The notes under the pieces were generated by a model that worked only from the letters and a program-made list of their open reading frames with translations, made no database searches and was not told the origin of the DNA. From assembly GCA_020746835.1 (NCBI GenBank), contig JAGPNK010000026.1:186001-250000 (forward strand): a DNA stretch of 64,000 nt, given 5' to 3'. A program made the translations under genes and the position numbers. Origin of the DNA: Stachybotrys elegans (Eukaryota > Ascomycota > Sordariomycetes > Hypocreales > Stachybotryaceae). Of this stretch, positions 44,001 through 57,299 are shown piece after piece; the stretch's first letter is position 1, and each line of letters opens with the position of its first letter.

Positions 44001-46628
44001 TTAAATAAAGTTATAGACTTCTTTAAGGTTTAGAGCTATAAATATTTTTTTTATATTATTAGTTTTTTATTTTATTAATTAGTAAAAGTAATATTTAGTC
44101 CTTTAGTATAATTTTATTAAGTTATTAATAGTTAACTATAAGTTATAGTTTACTATTTTCTTTAGTAATTATAAAAGTACTATTACTATTATTAGTTTAA
44201 TAGTATTATTTATTTAAATAAAGTACACTTATTACTTTATTATTTATATTTATTATATAACCCTTTATATATAAAAACTAAATAATCTCCTTGCTTTATT
44301 TTAAAGGTATTATTAACTTTTTCTTTTTCTTTATATTTTATTATCTAACTGCTTTTTATTTCCTTACTATTAAGTAAGTATAGCTATTTCCTTACTATTA
44401 TACTACTACTATTATATTTTACTAAAGTAATACCTTTACCTTACTAAGCTATTATAAATATCCCTTACTTATTATTTAGTTTCTAGATTTTAATTATACT
44501 ATCTATAATAGATAAGAAACTTTTCTATTTATATAAATTAAAGCTATTTAACTTTATTTTTAAAGGCTTGATTTTAGTAGGCTTTTTAATAATATATTTT
44601 ACTATTCTTACTATATTAATTATTACTTTATCTTTCTAAATAATATTTAATTATAACCTAAACTTCCCTAGGCACTAGTATACTTCTATCTCTCTTATAT
44701 ATAGAAAAGGCCTTCTATAATAAACTTAATTAAATAGAAAATACTATAGTAGTTTATTTAGTATAATATAGCCTTAAATAAAATAAAAAGACTAAGAGAA
44801 CTAATAGTAAAAAAGGGATTATATAATCCTTCTCTATTTTATATTAGCTTATAAGGAGTTAAAGATAGTAACTAGTTAGTATTTAATAGTTTACTAATTT
44901 AAACTATTCCTTTATAAAAGAACTTTTAAACTCTAGAGAATAAGTCATTAGTAAATAGTTAGCTAGTTATCTCTAGTAGTAAAATTATCCCTTTCTCTTT
45001 TTATTTAATATAGTTTTTAACTTATTTTAGCTTTAAAAGAATTTAAAGACTATAAATAAATAATATATTTAAGTATATTCTTTAGCTTTATTCTTAGCTT
45101 TATTAGTTTAAAACCTAAAGTTTCTAGTAAAGAATAGTTTAATCTAAACTTAAAATAGCTTTTATATTAAATTAAAGCCTTATAAATAACCTATATAGCC
45201 TAGTAATAATCTAGCTAATATAGTAAGTTAATAGAGACTTAATTATTAAAGAAGCCTTATTAAAGAATAAAGTATCCCTTATGGATAAAGCTTTAAAATA
45301 AGAATAAATACCTAGGTATATATTTATATTTACTTTATACTTCTCTTTAAAAGCTATAATTTTAATAGAAATATTAACTATTTCTTTTAATTAGAATATT
45401 TATAATTAGCTTTAATAGCTAAACCTTTTTTAATTCTATTTAAATAAAACCCTTATTTATTTAATAATAGAAACTAAAAGTATAAGTTATAAATAAACTC
45501 CTTTATTATTTTAAGCTTTAACTTACTTTTAATAAGAATTTAATTCTAATTTTAAGTAATAATAAATTAAATTATAATAATTTAATTAGTATTTAGTCTA
45601 GCTTATTTTACTATTAATTAAATAGTTACTTATAGATAAGTAAGAGTATAATCTATTTACTAGTTTTAGTAATTTAAATATATAAGGTTTTTATTTTTAC
45701 TTAGCTAGCTATATTAATATATTCTAATAGAAAAGATTTTAAAAACTTCTATTTCTATTACTAATAAAGGCAAACCTATTTAAGCTATTATATTAGATAA
45801 TATAGGGCTAAATAGATAATTTATATTAAGTTTAGAGTAAACCCTAGGCATGCCTAGTTCTTTTAAGGCTCCTTCTCTTTCTTCTATACTAAAGGAACTA
45901 ATATTACTATTTAATATATTCTATTAATCTAGTAGTTCTCTTAAACTATTAGAGGAAATATTTAATTCTATTATATATAGTTCTTAATCTCTATATAATA
46001 TAATTCTATACTAGCTTTAAGAAAATATAAAAATATATTAATATAGAATATACTAATTGCCTGCCTTATAATATATAATAGATTTTATTTTTACCTAATA
46101 ATAAATAATAGTTACTTAGATTTAAATTTTAATTTTCTAAATATACTAGGCTTTACTATATATTAGATTATAAAAGCTAATATAAAAGTAATAATAATAA
46201 TTACTAATTATATTTAGTTAGATTAAGGCTTTAATAAAGGACTTTAGTTTATTATATAAGTTATAGTATAGCGATTTTAGAAATAGATTCTAGTAATAAA
46301 AAGAAGTATTATAGTAAGTAATATTAAACTATATTATATATATAAAGAACTCTAGATAATAGCTCTTATTAGCCTTTTAATAGCAAAAGTAACCTAAATT
46401 AAACTATTTATTAACTATAATATTAAGGTTACTATAATACTCTATTTAATATAAGTAAAGTTAATATAGATAATAATAGTAATAGTATTTATTTACTGTC
46501 TTTTTAACTTACTAAGTATTAAAAGGCTAGCTCTATTACTATATTTACTACTTATAAAAGATCTACTAAATAGAAATATTACTAGAATACTTTTACTTTA
46601 TTATAAAGCTAACTAGTAATAAGTCTAT

Positions 46629-48046
46629 AATAAGGAAAAGAATATATAATATAGAGTATAAGTAGTAAAGAATAAATAAATAGTAGAGATAGTATTTAGT
46701 GCTTTAGTAATTAATATAGTTATAAATAGTAAAGAGAAATAATAATAAGGCTATTATTAGGCTGTTTATATAGAATAGCTAACTAGTTAAATAACCGAGC
46801 TATAGGTAGCTATAATATTATAAGCCATACTGAGCTTATATATAGGTATATAATATAATAAAATATTAAGCTAGCCTTTAAAATAGATATATATACTAGA
46901 CTAATAGTGCCTAACTAGAAAGCTTTAGTTAACTTATTAAATAAATACTAACTAACTAAATAAAGTTATACTATAGAAGCCTTATTATAATTTATACCTA
47001 AATAAAAAGTATTATAATACTAATAGAAAGCTTTAACTAAGCTAGAAAAGCCTATAACTATAACTATATAAAGTTACTATTACTTTAAACTACTAATAGA
47101 GAAAAGTTTAATTTACCTTACCTATAGCTATATAAAGCCCTTAAGCCCCTAGCTTAAAAAGGATAAATTTATTATTTATATTCTACTATTTACTTATACC
47201 TTATAGTTAAAATATAAGTAAATAATACCTATATCTATAATAATATAACTATATTAAAGGGATTAAATCCCCTTATTAAAGCTACTTTAGTAGCTATAGT
47301 AGCCTTAGCTATTACTACTACTAATACTAGTAAAATTATTTATAAAGTAAGTTACTTTAAGAGATTTAATAATAGTATTACTAATAGTTTAGAAATAGAA
47401 TAACTTCTACTATTTCCCTTTCTTTAGAGTCCTAGAGCTATATAAGAAATAATAAAGCAAAAAGAATAAAAAGGCTTAACTTACTAATAATAAGTCCCTT
47501 AGTAGCTAAATTAAACTAATAAAAGAGAAATAGCTATAGAGCTATAGAGATATATAGCTTACTTTAAAAGCTAGAAATAGTTAGAGTTACTCTAAGAGAG
47601 CTTTCCTTAGTTTAGCTTGGTTTTTTAATATAAGTTTTTAATTAGTTTTTTAGTTTAATTATTAAATTAATTACTTTTACTACTAAATTATATACTTAAT
47701 GCCTCTATAATATAACATTTAATTAAATGCTAATACTATTATAAAGAGAATAAACTATAGTAGCTAAAGTATAAGTAATATATTAGAAGCTATAGTTATA
47801 TATGGAAGCTAAGAGTATATAATGTATTAGAAGCTATAGTTATATATAGAAGCTATACGGCTATAAAGAAGCTATAGCTATATAAGAAAGCTAATATATA
47901 ATATAAAGGAGCCATAGAGGAAGATACTATATAATATAAGGAACCTACTTAGTTAGTAATAGTATATAGAAATGGGTCTAGGGTAAGCTAGAAAAGATAG
48001 TAAAAAAAAACCAATGTAAGCCTTTTAAACCTTATACTCGGGAGGG
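46629..48046 (-). mobile_element. Full-length retroposon-like element, copy 4 (1.42 kb)
   Basis: Starts with the family's constant end (AATAAGGAAAAGAATATATAA) and runs to ...TTATACTCGGGAGGGG. It is flanked on both sides by the same 13 bp, GTAATAAGTCTAT (46616-46628 and 48047-48059). It aligns along its length with the copy at 60,093-61,403, including AAGCCCTTAAGCCCCTAG and AAAAACCAATGTAAGCC. No coding frame is readable; any open frame has been lost to RIP or it never coded. Confidence 0.85.
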
Positions 48047-49050
48047 GTAATAAGTCTATATTATATACCTAGTCTATTATTCTTTTTAAATAGTAATAAT
48101 AAAGTATAAATATAAATACCTATTATAAAGTTTAAGGAATAGCTATTTAAAGAAGCTATTTTAAAATAAATTACTATAAATGGCTTAGTTACCTTCTAGT
48201 TATAGTTTATTTAGGAACTCTATAAGAATAAAAAGACTAATATAAATTAAGCCTTAATTAAAGCCTTATTACTTATAAATAAAATTATTAAAAGGTAAGG
48301 CCTAATAGAAACTTTTACCCTTAATAAAGATTCTTTATTTATTAAGTTAAAGAATTAGGGATTAATATAGAAGAATATCTATATATAATATATAAAAGAA
48401 TTTCCTAAGTAAATAATAGGCACTCTATAAGTTTAATACTATATAAAGCTAAAGAGTTAATAAGATTAAACTAGCTATTAGTAAAAGTAAAACTAATTTT
48501 AATTTTACTATATATCTTTACTATAATTCTATTTACTATTTCCTTAGGGGAAAAATAATATCTTTTCTTTAGTTAGAATTAATATTTCAATTTATAATAT
48601 ATTAAGCCTAATGCTTTACTATAGTTATATTATTAAATTATAATAATAGAATAGTTTAATAAATAACTTAATTATAGTCTTATTAGAATCTTTAACCTTC
48701 TCTACTATTTCCTTTTTAATAGTAGTAAGATAATTTTAAAGTATCTTTTTATTATTATAGAGTTTTTTTATTATTAAGTCCTTTTTAATAACTAGCTAGA
48801 CTTACTCTAGTTATTCTTCTAACTAGATACAAGGTATATAAATAATATAGAAGCAATACTAAATAACAAATGCTTTATTATAAAATATAGTTAGCTATAG
48901 AGACTTTTCTTTTAAAGCCATTAAGCTTCTTAATCCTAGAATACATATATAATATAATTAATAGTATAGAATAAATAACAATATACTATTCTACTAGCCT
49001 AGACTTAAACAAGTATAGATATTATTATTCTATTTCTAATTCTCCTTTAA

Positions 49051-49851
49051 TAACTAGAGGCAGTTATGGATTGTAAAGTTCTACTCTTTCATTACCTTAT
49101 ATACCAGGAGGAGGCCTAAAATCAGGAGTAGGATGCAGGATATCACAACTGCTATAATAGCGAGCTAGAGTGCTGCTTATACCTAACTAACCCTGCTGTC
49201 TTCTCCGACTGGTATAATAACCTGCAGTCCACTTAGAATAACTGATATAATACCGATTACGAATAGGAGCGGCCTGTAAAAGCGTGTAAAACGTGCCCTA
49301 TACTAGTGCTAGACCCTCTGGAAGTGTGACTTGATGAGAAGCGGGGCGTACAAGTTGAGCCGCGTCAGGCGGATCTCCCTGTATGTGTATCGCAGGGAGA
49401 CGTTTCGGTCTGTGGTGTCTCCCAGGTGATGTCTGGCGGAACGAGGCAGAGGCTAGATGAGCATTTGAGCGGCAATCGAGAACACCACAGAGACAGTAAC
49501 GGCTGACACGACAGAGGCACGCGGAACAGCAATGAACATAGCGATAGCGGGAACGATCATCGTCAGGCAAGGCATGACAATCACGGCAGCGGGACAAAAA
49601 AAGGCTGACTAGTATCTAGTTAACTTGCTTGTGCATCGTCGCGCCGAAAGTGCGATGAAGGCCAACTATACAGCAGCAGAGCTCCATATCTTCCCATTGA
49701 TCAAACCTAAAGTCATACGACTGGACTAGTTACTAGCTTGTGGCTCTTATATCTGTACACCAGGATACCTTCACGAAGTGGCTCATCATATTCCACTTGT
49801 GACCATAATTAGCCCCATGTGCAATCGGGGTGCTAGAGCTTGTGTGGCATC
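49051..49851. other. Normal-composition edge, unresolved remnant
   Basis: Composition returns to normal near 49,060. Between about 49,460 and 49,600 one minus-strand frame reads a strongly hydrophobic segment (VIVMPCLTMIVPAIAMFIAV... ending AAQMLI) before a stop. It could be a relic of a membrane-protein gene. There is no start codon and no recognised family, so no gene is called. Confidence 0.35.
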
Positions 49852-51175
49852 TTATTGCTCTCGATAGCTGTTGGGGGGTGTCATGCCTTTAGCAAGCATA
49901 AATCCTGGGCCGTGTCGATCGCCAAACGGTGACTTGGGGCTAGCTGGTACAGCGTCATCGCCTGTCATGGACGCTATGTGCTTGTTATCGTGATCCACGT
50001 AACTGTTCTGGTGTATGGCAATACTTTTGAAATCTCGTGACACTTGTTGAAGAGAGATTTCGCCAAAATGTCCACCAGCCTGTTTTTGCCTATTTCCGGT
50101 CCCATGATTCTTGCCATTGAGCGGGCGGCCATCTGTGGAAACCATGAACTGAATCGTGTCATCGCCTTCTGCATGGTTTTCGATGTTGCTGATTTTTGAC
50201 TCAACGTAGGCATCAACATCTGAGCAGAACGCCAGGCACCGTCGCAGTGTCTTGGCTTCGTCTTGAAGTTTTGTAAACGAGGCCTGATCTTCCGCTGATG
50301 GCCCATCTAAACCAGTACTTAAACGCTCGCCAACCTTTTTCTTGTGTTCTTCAAGGTTGGCTAATGTGAAACGCATATGATGCATACAGCCCTCAAGCCC
50401 TTCGGCGAACAGCATTCCAGAAGCCGAGTCTGGATCTTGGCTCTTCTGAAAATCAGTCTGGATCTGTTCCATTTGGCCCGCAATGGTCATGCAGAACTGA
50501 AGTGCCTTCTCTGTGCTGAGTCGTTCTTTCTCCATATAGCTTCGAGTAACAGCATCGTGATTCGGTCCACCAATAGCACGAGGAGTAAAGGATTCAAGCT
50601 TCTGTAATATATCTTCGAGGTGTGTCTCTAAATCAATTGTCGAAGTCGCAATGGAGTCCCTGCAGGCCTGTATAGCTTCAACGCTAACATTAGATGCACG
50701 GCTAGTTGAGCAAGAGGGTTAGTGAGACTGATTAAGCGAGGCGGTTGGGTACATACAGATTCGCGAAGCTAAGTGCAACAGTGATAGTCGACTTATATCC
50801 GATTAATTGCTGCCGAAAGCCTTCAATACCATCGCCACCGCTACATTTCAGCTTGAGCCAATCGCGGAAGCTCGCGCGATCAAGGCCAGACTGGGAATAG
50901 TAGGTACGGAGCTCCGTTGTAACGTCATCACAGGCTTGTTTGCACTGTTCTAGCGTTAAGCGAACGGCAGCAAGGTCCACGTCGAGACCAAGATCGCCTG
51001 TTTCTGAGAGTCTCTGCAAAACCAGAGTTAGGCCTGATAGCTCTGTCAAGAGCTCGCGGACCTGACGGGGTAGGGTTTTGAAGGACTGAATCTCATCGCG
51101 TAGTTTGCTGCCAGACTTGAAGGCGAAAGTCGCCAATGCAACAATACCCGAGGTTACTCCGATAACCTCAGCCAT
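49852..51175 (-). CDS. HeLo-like N-terminal domain protein (STAND-associated), 422 aa
   Basis: Exons 51175-50757 and 50701-49852, with a 55-bp intron (GTATGT...CAACTAG), give 422 residues. The start MAEVIGVTSGIVALATFAFKSGSKL, followed by LPRQVRELLTELSGLTLVLQRL, is the hallmark of the fungal Helo_like_N domain, also named after azaphilone cluster protein L. The rest is helical and ends in a Gly/Asn/Gln-rich tail (GNRQKQAGGHFGEISLQQ). There is no NACHT, NB-ARC or repeat domain, so it is a stand-alone effector-like or regulatory protein. HeLo-type domains can act in membrane damage or signalling during non-self recognition; activity here is inference. It is the only intact gene seen between two silenced blocks. 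Confidence 0.85.
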
Positions 51176-52190
51176 CGAATGTAAAGTATGAGAGGACTTG
51201 ACGAATTGAGGAGACGAAGAATCAGGTACACCCCAAGGTTGGTGGCCATACATATATGTCATAGCATTGTGCGGGGTTGCACGGATGTCCCATAAATAAC
51301 TTGACGCAGCTGAGACTGTTAGCGCCGAAAGTCCCAGGCTATACCATATTAAGGTTGGTATCACAGTGTTTCTCCACAGGTAGATTTCACTTACCGCGCG
51401 CTACTGCCACGATGTGATAACGTGTTAAAGATTGCATCAGGCCCTCTCATGCTAGCAGGTCGATCTCCTTCGCGTTGCCATCGATCAATGTCTTGCTGGA
51501 GTTTCGTGATCCTTCGTTATTTCTTTTCCCACTGATGGCATATGCTGCACACTTTAGGTTTCTCGTTCGTGGCAAAGATCAGTTTCAGCCCACATGTTTC
51601 TCCAATCCTATACTCCCATTGACATTGTAGTTGAAAACTGGCCCATTTCCAATATCCACATCTCCAGCGTGTTTGGTGATAGAAGCACATGTCTATTAAT
51701 AACTTCTTATATCTTTGCATGGCGGAGATAGGAGCTACTGTGGTATTTAATAACACCAAAGTAAACTTAGGCACTACTGTTAGAGTAATTGCTGCATAGC
51801 GATTGGATACCGAGGGAACGGAATCACTGTGATAGGATCATGTGCAGCAGGTATGCTGACCAACATAATGGGTCCATTTCCCACACAGTGCGTATCATAA
51901 GTAGGAAGAGCTACAATTGGATCTCGTATAGCATCGTAGAAGTCCAGAAGTGGACAAGCCAGTACCTACAACTTTCCTAACCTCGCACTGTAGAAGCCAC
52001 ATTGCGGTCTTGTGGTCCATGCGAAAAGGGCATTTACTTCATAAATTGCCCACAAAAAATCGCTCGCAACTGCAATGGAGAACGTTACATTTCGACGAGG
52101 GAGCCATTATAGCACTGGATAGGGATTGCTAACACTACGCGCCCTGGCAGAGCTATACATCAACCTTAGCGTTTCATAATAGTAACTCTA
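51176..52190. other. Normal-composition edge, no gene recognised
   Basis: About 1 kb upstream of the HeLo-like gene, including its promoter. Short frames only (85 codons or fewer). A+T content rises again from about 52,190. Confidence 0.4.
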
Positions 52191-53884
52191 TAAATCCATT
52201 TCTGGCTTTTTTTATATAAGTGCTAAATTTAGATTACCACTAGCTAGGCTGTACTAGCTAGACATTTATAACCCTTAATTTAAACGCTTAATCCTTTAAT
52301 TCTAGAGCTAGATGTTTAGCGCTTATATTAAATCATATACCTTTATAAGTATATACAGTTAGTTAAGGGTATAGCAGTGACTAATAGTTTAATGTAGGGC
52401 AGATAAAACGTATATTTCAAATGATAAAGCTCGGTAGCTAGGCAAGGTAGGGCAGCTATAACTAACTGCAGGCAGTTAGCTATATTATTAGTTAATTAAT
52501 TCACACTCTGCCTTTAGAATTAACCATCTATATTAACCTTTACTAAATCTACCATAAGAATCTAGCTAATATACCTCTATACTAGCCATTTATAAGTATT
52601 AAGAATGGTTAAATAATATAGCTATTTATTCTTATCTATAAATCCTATAAATCCTATAAAATGCCTATACCTAAATAAGCCCTAGACTACTATTATATAA
52701 ACCCTAAAGAAGTATAAACTTAACTATTCCTTAGTTTCTCTCTTTTAGTTTTAGAATAATTTCTTATAACTAGTTTTAATTAAAAATACACTATAAAAGC
52801 TAGATTATTATAATAGTATAAGTAATTATTAAAACTAAGTCTATACTATAAATTAATAGTATAATATATATAGCGCTTTATTAATAGTATATAGAATCCC
52901 TATATAAAAAGTTCTCTTTTAGTTACCTTTAATAAATTAAATATAGTTTAAACTCACTATTAAATATAGTAGTTTAAATTTAAAGAATTTTAAAGAAGTA
53001 TAAATTCCTTTTAAATATTATAGTTATTTATAACTAATATATAAATAGTATTATTCTTTAAGTAATTTTAAAATAAACTTAAGCTAGTTAAGTTTTAATT
53101 ACTATAAATAAGAATTATAATTAATACTAAGGAGTAATATAATATTTAATACTATAATAATAAAAAATATAAAGCTATATAACTATACTTTTTAGTAATA
53201 CTTAACTAATTATTATATATTTCCTTTTAATTATAAATACTCTAATAAAGATAAAGTTTCTAAACTTAAGAATATAATAAAATTAAAAAAGTACTTAAAT
53301 AGCTTAGAAAATCCTTATTACTTAGTTAATTTTCTAAAGAAGAGTTTAAATGGTTTAAATATATAAATACTTATATAATAAAAGAGAGCTAAATAATTAT
53401 AACTATAATTTTAATTATTAAAGGAAATACTAGTAATTTAAAGAGTATTATAAGTAATATTATATTTTTAAACCTTAACTATTTAACTAATAGATTACTT
53501 ATTTATATTAAATTAGATTTATTCTATAATATTTAGTTAAAATAGTTAAAAAAAAGTTTAAAAAGTACTTAGTAACTTTATTATTCCTTTAACTTAAAAT
53601 AATTTACTAATAGTACTAAATAACTTTCTAAAGGTTAAAAGACTAAATAGCTCTTTATTTATAATAACTTAGTAAGTAACTTATAATATAACTCTTAGCT
53701 TCTAAACACTTTATACTCTCTAGTTATATAGAATTAATAATTAAAACTATAATACTAAGACTTATATACTTATATAAAGATACTATAGAAATACTTTAAA
53801 GGCTTATATAAGCTATTTTATTTTACTATTAACTTTTAAAATACTATCTAGCTATATTATAATATAATTAAAGGGTTAATTTAT

Positions 53885-53997
53885 AATAAGGAAAAGAGTA
53901 TATAGTATAGAGTATAAGTAATAAAGAGTAAATAAATAGTAAAGATAGTGCCTAGTACCCTAGTAACTAATATAGTTATAAATAGTAAAGAGAAAGA
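53885..53997 (-). mobile_element. Retroposon-like fragment, copy 5 (113 bp)
   Basis: AATAAGGAAAAGAGTATATAG at left, ending ...AATAGTAAAGAGAAAGA. GTTAATTTAT lies on both sides (53875-53884 and 53998-54007), extending to 12 bp with one G/A difference. Confidence 0.8.
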
Positions 53998-54733
53998 GTT
54001 AATTTATAATAAGTAATACTAATACATTTTAATAAAAAGCTACTATATATTATAATAGTAAGGACTAAGCTAAATTATAATAAAATTAAACTATTATATA
54101 AATAAATAAAATTATATTTATACTAGTTATTACTTAATTATTATATACTAGTATACTTTTAAATAATATATTTAAAACTACTAGTTATATTATAAATAAT
54201 AAACTTAGTCTAACTTTATATTAAACTATAAATATATTTAAAAATGAAATATTTCTTAAATTTATATATTTACTTAAGTATTTACACTCTTTAAAAAAGT
54301 ATAATTCTATTATAAATATATATAGTTAAAATCTAAAAGAAAAGAAGTTATTATATAGAATAAAGCTAAATATATTAAACTAGAATAGTTAGTATTATAT
54401 AAAATTATAAACTAAATATAAAAAATAGAAGTTAGTAAAGATAAACTAATTGTTTTAATAGTAACTTCTATTTTTTAAACTTAAAATAACTTACTTATAG
54501 TTATAATAATATATAAGCCATTTAGAAAATTAAAAGGCCTAGAGGTTTAATATAGTATAATATAATTTAAATAACTTATAGGTTTTAATTAGTCTAACTA
54601 TAGTCCTTAGATTAATAATATTAAAAGGGGGATTATATATTACTTAGTTAATATAAGCTTTTTATAATAATAAACTCTATAATATATACCTTTATAATAA
54701 TAATAAGCCTAGTAATAAAAAGGGCCTAATAAT

Positions 54734-54985
54734 ACTTATAAAGGCTTCTATAATAGTAAAGACTTTTAAAATAATAAAGACTTTTATAACTATAAAGGCT
54801 TTTATAATAATAAAAATACTTATAATAGTAAAGACCTTTAAAATAATAAAGGCTTCTATAATAATAAAGCCTTTCTATAATAGTAAAGCCTCTTTATAAT
54901 AGTAAAGTCTCTTTATAATAGTAAAGGGCCTTTATAATAATAAAGATATATATAATAGTAAAGGTCTTTATAATAATAAATATTT
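54734..54985 (+). repeat. 18-bp minisatellite, former hexapeptide repeat
   Basis: About a dozen imperfect 18-bp units of the form TTTTATAATARTAAAGRC, mostly keeping a six-residue period. Read in frame they give F-Y-N-N/S-K-G/D with RIP-type stops. Before mutation this was probably a Gly/Gln/Arg-rich low-complexity segment of a transposon protein such as a Gag; that reading is inference. The final units lose the strict period. Confidence 0.65.
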
Positions 54986-57210
54986 CTAAAATAGAAAATA
55001 GCCTCCTAATTAAAAATAAATCTATAATAGTAATAGCCTTAAGTAATCTTAACTCTTTTAATAAAGAAAAACCTAGTAAATAAACTAAGTAATTATAATT
55101 ATATTTTATCCCCCCTAAGTATAGGGCAAAGGCTACTTAAGGGGGAATAGTAAGTGTTCCCTTCTAGTTATACTAAGATTAAATAGATTATATAAATGTC
55201 CAATTACCTATTATATAATACACTTAATTATTTATATTTTAAGGACTGTATTAAGGCTTTAACTATATAGGAAATGTCTCTCTTATAGCTATAAAGACTA
55301 TAGTTACAAATATAGTTATAAATAGACTAATAGTAGTACAATTAATAAGCAGTGTTTTCTACTAATAGAGTAAGGAATACATTAAACATTATATTATATT
55401 TCCTAAAATACCCAAATCTCTTCACTAAGTAATATAATAGCTATTTCTACTATTCTAATAGTTTAATAGACTCTAAGATATAGATTTATTATTTAAAGAA
55501 AACTCTAGTAGACTTACTAATTCTATTTACCTTCTTTTTATCCCTTTAGTTCTAGAGAGAGCCTAGGTCTAAACTATTAGGCTATTATTTAAAGGGCTTA
55601 AGAGCCTTAGTCTATTACTATTAGCAATACTATTTCTTAAAGGCCTCTTAGAATAGATAGACTTACCTCTATAGTTTAGCTATCTCTAGCCTAAGGCTAT
55701 TAGTATCTCTACTCTAAAGGGGTTAGTTTAGTACTGCCTCTAGCATTTTAGTTTATATTCTTTATTAAGAATATAGAGTTACTATATTATTAATAATAAA
55801 GATTTTAATAATTAAAAAAAGAGAAAGAAAGAGATATATAATAGAGAGGTAAAGGCCTTTTTATATATATTTTTTAAATTCTATTTTAGGGCTAGGCCTT
55901 ATATAATTATATATTCCTAGCCTAATATAGCTATGGCACTATCTATAGCTATAGCTATTATATGCTTTTTATTATAAGCCTATATAGCTTAAGGACTTCC
56001 GCTAGAATTATAGTATATTACCTTTAAGGCCAGCCTTATTAGAACATATACTAATAAACAGTATATATATATATTAAAAGGCCAGTCTGCTAACTATAGG
56101 TCCCCCTAACTATATATACTTTTGCTACTACTATTACTATTATAGCCCCCTTATTATTCTCTAGCTCTAGTTAATAAGAGATATTATCTAATAATCCCTT
56201 TATTATTTAATACTATTCTTTAGTTCTATAGATAGTAAGGCTACTATTATTTATATATACTATTATTCTTTTTTCCATACTAAATATACCTACTATATTA
56301 TAATTATATTTTATAGTTTAATAGTAAATTCTACTAGTCTTTTAAAATATAAAGGCTTAAATATAAAGTACTAAGAGTAATTTTAGTAGTAAAAAGATAT
56401 TAATTTAAATATAGCTTTTATAAAATATAAAATAGACTAATTATTATATTTAACTATTATATTCTAAAAGTACTTTAGTTTCTATCTAACTAATAATAAA
56501 AAGGTAAACTAAAAGTAATTAATAATTACTAATATTAAATAAACTAGAACTCTTAGAAAGTAAATAACTAAGGTTCTATTAATAGTTAGTATATAATTTA
56601 ATCTTTAAGTTTTCTTTAGCTTAATAAAAGCTCTTTAAAAGTTAATAATCTATACTTAATATTATTATATAGAGAAGCCACTATATAAGTATTAACTATT
56701 TATAGTATTTAGTTAAAAATAACTCTAATAGTAATTCTAAGAGTAATAGAAAAAGAAAAGCTAGAAGTAATAAATAATTAATAGTATGTTTTAATACTCT
56801 CTTTAATAATATATTTTATAAAGCAAAAAGTATAATTTTAATAGTAAAAGTTTAAAAAGTAAATAGTATAATATTAGCTATTTTATAAAAGTTAAAATGC
56901 CTAAAACTATTATAAAAATAATAATTAATATAGCTTTAATAGTCTTATATATTATAATTTATTTTAGTTAGTATTCTTTACTTATTATAATTAAAAAGAA
57001 ATAAATAATTATAATTATCTAGCTATTATATTAAAATAGTTATATACTTATAAAAGGCTTTAATAAATCTAAGTTATAGTAACTCTTATTATAAAAACTA
57101 TAATAAAAATAATATATATAGATTTAATAAGTATATTTAAAAGTTAAATATATATACTATATTTAAAAGTAAAGAGAATAAATATTATTAAAACTAATAT
57201 ACTCTATTTT

Positions 57211-57299
57211 ACATTAGTTACTAAAGTACTAAATACTATCTTTAATGTTTATTTACTCTTTATTACTTATACTCTATATTATATACTCTTTTCTTTATT
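57211..57299 (+). mobile_element. Retroposon-like fragment, copy 6 (about 89 bp)
   Basis: Same family, ending at right in ...TATATACTCTTTTCTTTATT. No convincing duplication is seen at its flanks, either through decay or because the left limit is misplaced. Confidence 0.65.

Larger units (their letters stand above)
39798..49050. repeat. A+T-rich block, RIP-degraded repeats
   Basis: The composition changes abruptly just after the RNase III-fold gene. Nearly all sequence to about 49.05 kb is A/T, dominated by TA, AAT and TAAT words with scarce C and G, as left by RIP (C to T on either strand) acting on repeated DNA. Stops crowd all frames and no intact gene is seen. Recognisable contents are listed separately: a ruined Ty3/gypsy pol region on the minus strand and copies of the short retroposon family. 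Confidence 0.9.

Noticed and set aside
53885..57299. Copies 5 and 6 as terminal inverted repeats of a 3.4-kb DNA transposon
   Set aside because: Copy 5 has its own duplication on both sides, as do the other fragments, so each is a separate insertion; the inverted placement is coincidental.
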